Shown here piece by piece: positions 60,564 through 64,000 of a stretch of 64,000 nucleotides of DNA. This stretch comes from Verticillium longisporum (taxonomy: Eukaryota; Ascomycota; Sordariomycetes; Glomerellales; Plectosphaerellaceae): contig JAETXT010000012.1 in NCBI GenBank assembly GCA_019188255.1, positions 558,001-622,000 on the forward strand. Reading direction: 5' to 3'. The number at the start of each line of letters is the position of its first letter. Position 1 is the stretch's first letter. The position numbers and the translations under genes are program-made. Below the pieces are notes generated by a model that was not told the DNA's origin, made no database searches, and worked only from the letters and a program-made list of their open reading frames with translations.

Positions 60564-61145
60564 GCAACTCAAATCACTTTTTCTCCTCTTCCACACACGT
60601 AAAAAACTTCTGCGTCTCTCTTCGGTCCGGAAATCATTTCGACCCAACGCTCGGCACACGGAATGGCACGGGGGTTGGTTCATTGCGCTTTGGTGTTCAA
60701 TAGGGCAAAAGGAACTGCATGATGCGGCGAGGGATGCGCACGCCGGCCGGCAGAGGGCTGGTCGGTCTCCTGCACTCCAGGCAGGATTGATACCGCAATG
60801 ATACGGATTTACGATCCGACTGTATGCCGGCTGTGATGTGATGTGTGATCCTTTGAATCATGACAGCCGAATTCTGTATGCAACTTTTGAACGTCAATGT
60901 GGATTTGAGATTTGTCGTAATACATGTCAAGCCCAGGGTGGTGGTGCATCCACAGTGTTCGGGTGCAGCGATGTATACAAGGACCTGGGGTAATCATGAC
61001 GTTGGAGATTGTGAAATCGCCAAACCTCTGAGACTCGACTTTTTCTGCCACACCATACCCACCCTCCATACAGCACAACTCTCGCCGCGACACTGTAGCA
61101 CTTTTCCCTCGCTCGTGCTCCCCTCAATTCAAGGCCTTCGACAGT
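60564..61145. other. intergenic, nothing recognised
   Basis: About 0.58 kb between L34 and the complex I factor gene. No gene, RNA or repeat supported. Confidence 0.6.
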
Positions 61146-61883
61146 ATGAACAGATCCAACCCAATGCGCATCTTGCGCGCCCTACCGCGCGCTCGTCCAT
61201 CTGTTCCCGTCCCAAGAGCAGCCCGCACGACAGCAGCACCCGCCTTCCACACCCTACGCCCCCTCCAGCAGTCCTCAAAGTCCAAGCAAGAAAAGCCGCC
61301 CGCGTTCGCCGAGAAGACAAAGCCCACCGATCTGGCCGACTTTGACGTTCTGGGCTCGACACCAATCCCCTCTACCAACATCGAGGCGACTCTTCCGCGC
61401 GGCTTCCTCCTCAACAGCGGCCTCTCCATCTTCGACGGCGCAGGCGCGCTGCTCGTCAACGGCGAGGCGTTTGCCTGGAGGCCGTGGCTCGCGAATAGGA
61501 AGCCCGGCGTGTCCGAGGAGGAGAGCCTGACGCTTGTGAACAAGAAGGGACAATTTGAGCTGCCGGCGGAGGCGTTCGCGGTGCTGTCGCTGATGTGGCC
61601 ACGGCCTGGTGAGCTTGCTCCTTCCCCCCGGCGCATAGACGGCTAGTTTGACGTGCTGATTTTGGCAATAGATCTGCTTGTGCTCGGTGTTGGGCCGACC
61701 ATCCGACCTTTGAGCCCCGAGACGAGGAAACATATCAGTGCACTCGGCATGAGGATTGAGGTCCTTGACACGAGGAATGCATCCTCCGAGTTCAACATGC
61801 TGGCGACGGAGAGGGGAGTCGAAGACATTGCGGCGGCGCTGATACCGCTTGGTTGGGTCGAGGGTAAGGGTGCTGTCGAATAG
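61146..61883 (+). CDS. ndufaf3: mitochondrial complex I assembly factor, NDUFAF3-like (DUF498/Mth938 domain)
   Basis: Two exons, 61146-61608 and 61672-61883 (intron of 63 bases, GTGAGC donor, AATAG acceptor), give 224 aa. The N-terminal 50 residues are Arg/Ala/Ser-rich without acids, a mitochondrial presequence. From about residue 65 comes the Mth938 fold: SGLSIFDGAGALLVNGEAFAW, FELPAEAFAVL, LLVLGVGPTIRPLSPETRKH, LGMRIEVLDTRNA and FNMLATERGVEDIAAALIPLGW. This is the pattern of NDUFAF3, which helps build the Q-module arm of respiratory complex I in the matrix. Confident for the domain; the role in this organism is by homology. Confidence 0.9.
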
Positions 61884-63845
61884 AAGGGACGGCGGCCTCG
61901 GGGGCCTGTACCTCGGAGCTGGGCGGTTCGTGACAAGGCATTGCGAGGTTCAATCGGTTTGCGACGACAGCCTTGCGATGGCGAACGACCCAAGGTGCCA
62001 TATTGGGCAACCGGCACCATGCTGCCGGCGCAAAATCCATGCATGGCGGATTGTTGTACCACCAGTGTATCATCTACTGCATAATAAACCACACATGGGT
62101 CTTTGTTGATGTTGAATCCATGTTTTACCCTCTGCTGCTTTTTTGACCGTCACTTCCGCGCCGTGCACAAAAAACCACAGTCTCGAGCCTACGAGTTCCA
62201 ATTACGATCACCAAGCAGACCGTATGGTTGCACGATCGGTCATACAAACTTCAAAGCTAGGGGCACCGCCCACTCTCCCATCGATAACCAATATAGAATA
62301 CTCTTTTACCTGCGGGAGAGATTCAAGAAGGTAAGACAACTCCGGATCACCCCAGGACACCTAGTGAGAGAGGACAGCATATGGGAGCTGGGGCTGTTGC
62401 ACTGCGACCCGCCCCCCAAGACCCTCCTAAAGCGTCACGCAATGTGTTACCTTGTTGGCGAGCAGACTTCACACGAAGGGAAGCAACTCGAATGAGAGAG
62501 ACGACCTTTGAGAGACAATCAATCGTCAGATGGAAGACGGCGGAACTGAGCAAGACGTTGCTAGCCTTGCTTTTAGTGGCCAAGCACCAGACTCACGCTG
62601 CGATCCAATAATACAGCTCTCATCGTTGTAGACTAACGTCGGCCTGTATAACTTTGCATGTTGTCCTCCTCTGTATATCCATTGAACGGCTCGGGGGATA
62701 GACTTCTCTACTAAGACGTTTCTACCTTTTCGGCTTGTTTATTTTCAGACGCGGTAAGGGAGCTTTGCGAACGTCTCACCACATTATTCCTCGTCGGTCA
62801 CGGCAACATATCCGCGTCCTGCTGTAATAATGCGCTGCGCTGCGTGTCCATTCATCGTACGTCACCTAGCCGAGGCTGCGATCCTGTGGCTTAAAGGCCC
62901 TTATCGAACTTATTCACGTCCTAGGGTCCTCTTTCTCCCAAAATAGCCCCTCCTCAGCCTTCTCATCTTCCTCATCCCAACCTTCATTCCCGTCAATTGT
63001 CATCTTGTTACTGTCTGCGTTTGTCGCTACTAATCTAACTTACCTAACTTCTTAGTTCAACCCCTAATGGCTATTAAAATAATACAACCCGTCCTCCATC
63101 AAGCTAAGGACGTTTATATTATAGGCAAGATACTCTAAAAGAGCAGCGAAAATGCTATTGCAACCTGAAACATCTGCCGAGCCAGCTATACGTACGAAAA
63201 TACTAATACTGGTCTTTAAAATTCGAAACGCTAGGTAAACCTAATTTATACTATACACTTTCAAAATTCACACCTTGTACAAATAAAGTCTTCCATTGAA
63301 CTTGAAAAGTCTACGAAGCCTGTAGATAAACCCATCAAGCCATTGCACACACAATCATAACAACTACAACACCAGGCAGCAAATGCAAAATTTCGCAACA
63401 CAAGCTACTTACTATCTCCTAGTATTAGTCTCGTCACCCGTAAAAGTCAGCTTGCAAAGCTACTTGCTAATAACTTTATAAGCAATTATTAAAAGGCACC
63501 TGCAAAGCTAAGAACCCAGCGCTCACAGGGCTAGCTTAAAGCTTAAGACTACTAAAGTGCTTTAATAAGAGATGTGAAGAGGCCTCCTAGCTATAAAATG
63601 CTAAAATTCAAATGTATTATAACCCCTACTCATTAATCAAAATGTAGATGTCGCTTGCAGAAGACAACCTTACTCTGCCTAACGATGCACCCTGATAATA
63701 ACATTAGTAGTGTATTAGGACTATGAACAGCGTCAGACATTGCCTTGCTTTGCCTTGCCCTTATTCAGCAAGGCACTGCTTTGCTTAAAAATTCCATTCT
63801 TATTAGATTTCCAGGTAAAAGGTAGTCCGCTCAACAAAAACAAAA
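61884..63845. other. intergenic, nothing recognised
   Basis: About 2 kb. Composition becomes more AT-rich after 63000 but keeps ordinary CA and TG steps, so it is not RIPed. Short frames only; no gene or repeat recognised. Confidence 0.6.
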
Positions 63846-63964
63846 ACATACAACACCAGGTATTCGCTGGTGGTCACCCACCCAACTACTGATCCGGCCC
63901 TTATTGGCTTATTTAGGGGAGAGCGGACGGGATCCCAAGTTTTCCAATAGGTATGGTCGTATGT
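63846..63964 (-). rRNA. 5S ribosomal RNA (copy C, divergent)
   Basis: 119 bases on the minus strand with intact ends, internal control region and T-run. It differs from copy B at about ten positions. One C-to-T change in CTACTGG is matched by a G-to-A change in the pairing CCAGTA segment, so the helix is kept (CTATTGG/CCAATA). It may be a functional variant type or a slightly decayed gene. Confidence 0.85.
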
Positions 63965-64000
63965 GCTAAACGAGCAGCGTTGGAGCATCCATATTGGCTG

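Noticed and set aside
62103..62495. 130-aa frame downstream of the complex I factor gene
   Set aside because: No domain, odd composition and no splice or start context; probably chance.
63803..63988. 61-aa open frame near the right end
   Set aside because: It runs straight through the 5S rRNA gene and has no coding character.
1..64000. CRISPR arrays, operons, bacterial ribosome binding sites
   Set aside because: The sequence is fungal; no regularly spaced repeats and no prokaryotic gene organisation were seen.

Overview
The window is nuclear DNA of a filamentous ascomycete (Pezizomycotina, most likely Sordariomycetes). The signs are short introns of about 50-76 bases with GTRNGT donors and CTRAC/CTGAC branch sites, a Zn2Cys6 regulator, dispersed 5S rRNA genes, Fot/pogo, Tad-like LINE, Copia and chromodomain Gypsy elements, and long AT-only blocks in which CA and TG dinucleotides are almost absent. 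That last pattern is the signature of repeat-induced point mutation (RIP).

Layout. 1-279: stub of a ZNFX1-type helicase-like gene. 280-22218: RIP-destroyed transposon graveyard (Copia relic, large inverted and direct repeats, half of a Gypsy element), into which three identical, non-RIPed 1860-bp Fot/pogo-type elements were inserted: one on the minus strand, and two head-to-tail 25 bp apart on the plus strand. 22363-24317: Zn2Cys6 regulator (TamA/DAL81-like). 24604-30592: a 5S rRNA gene, then a small inverted-repeat (MITE-like) element that is split by a 5.55-kb LINE with a 13-bp target-site duplication. 30821-41089: arylsulfotransferase-like secreted protein, an unrecognised protein made of two copies of one domain, a second 5S gene 24 bp behind an oligopeptide transporter (OPT), and a GPI-type DUF7136 protein. 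41858-50151: a periplasmic-binding-protein-like gene split by a 7.1-kb RIPed chromovirus with intact 5-bp duplication. 51749-61883: normal euchromatin with vacuolar-type alkaline phosphatase, a small mitochondrial-type protein, a FAR1-domain protein, an unrecognised 126-aa protein, ribosomal protein L34 and an NDUFAF3-like complex I assembly factor. 63846-63964: a third, divergent 5S gene.

Reading across the window: RIP was once severe here. It turned all four CCHC ligand codons of the chromovirus gag into Tyr codons, and it leaked a few tens of bases into the flanking host gene. Yet three identical Fot copies and a GC-normal LINE carry no RIP, so they arrived after RIP stopped acting on this locus. 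The most unusual items are an antisense ORF of about 290 codons in the 3' part of the chromovirus, a one-base frameshift shared by all three Fot transposases, the two-unit protein of unknown family at 33183-35360, a GC-AG intron, and a start codon standing alone as a 3-base coding exon. All coordinates, splice sites and translations were derived by reading; no database search was possible.
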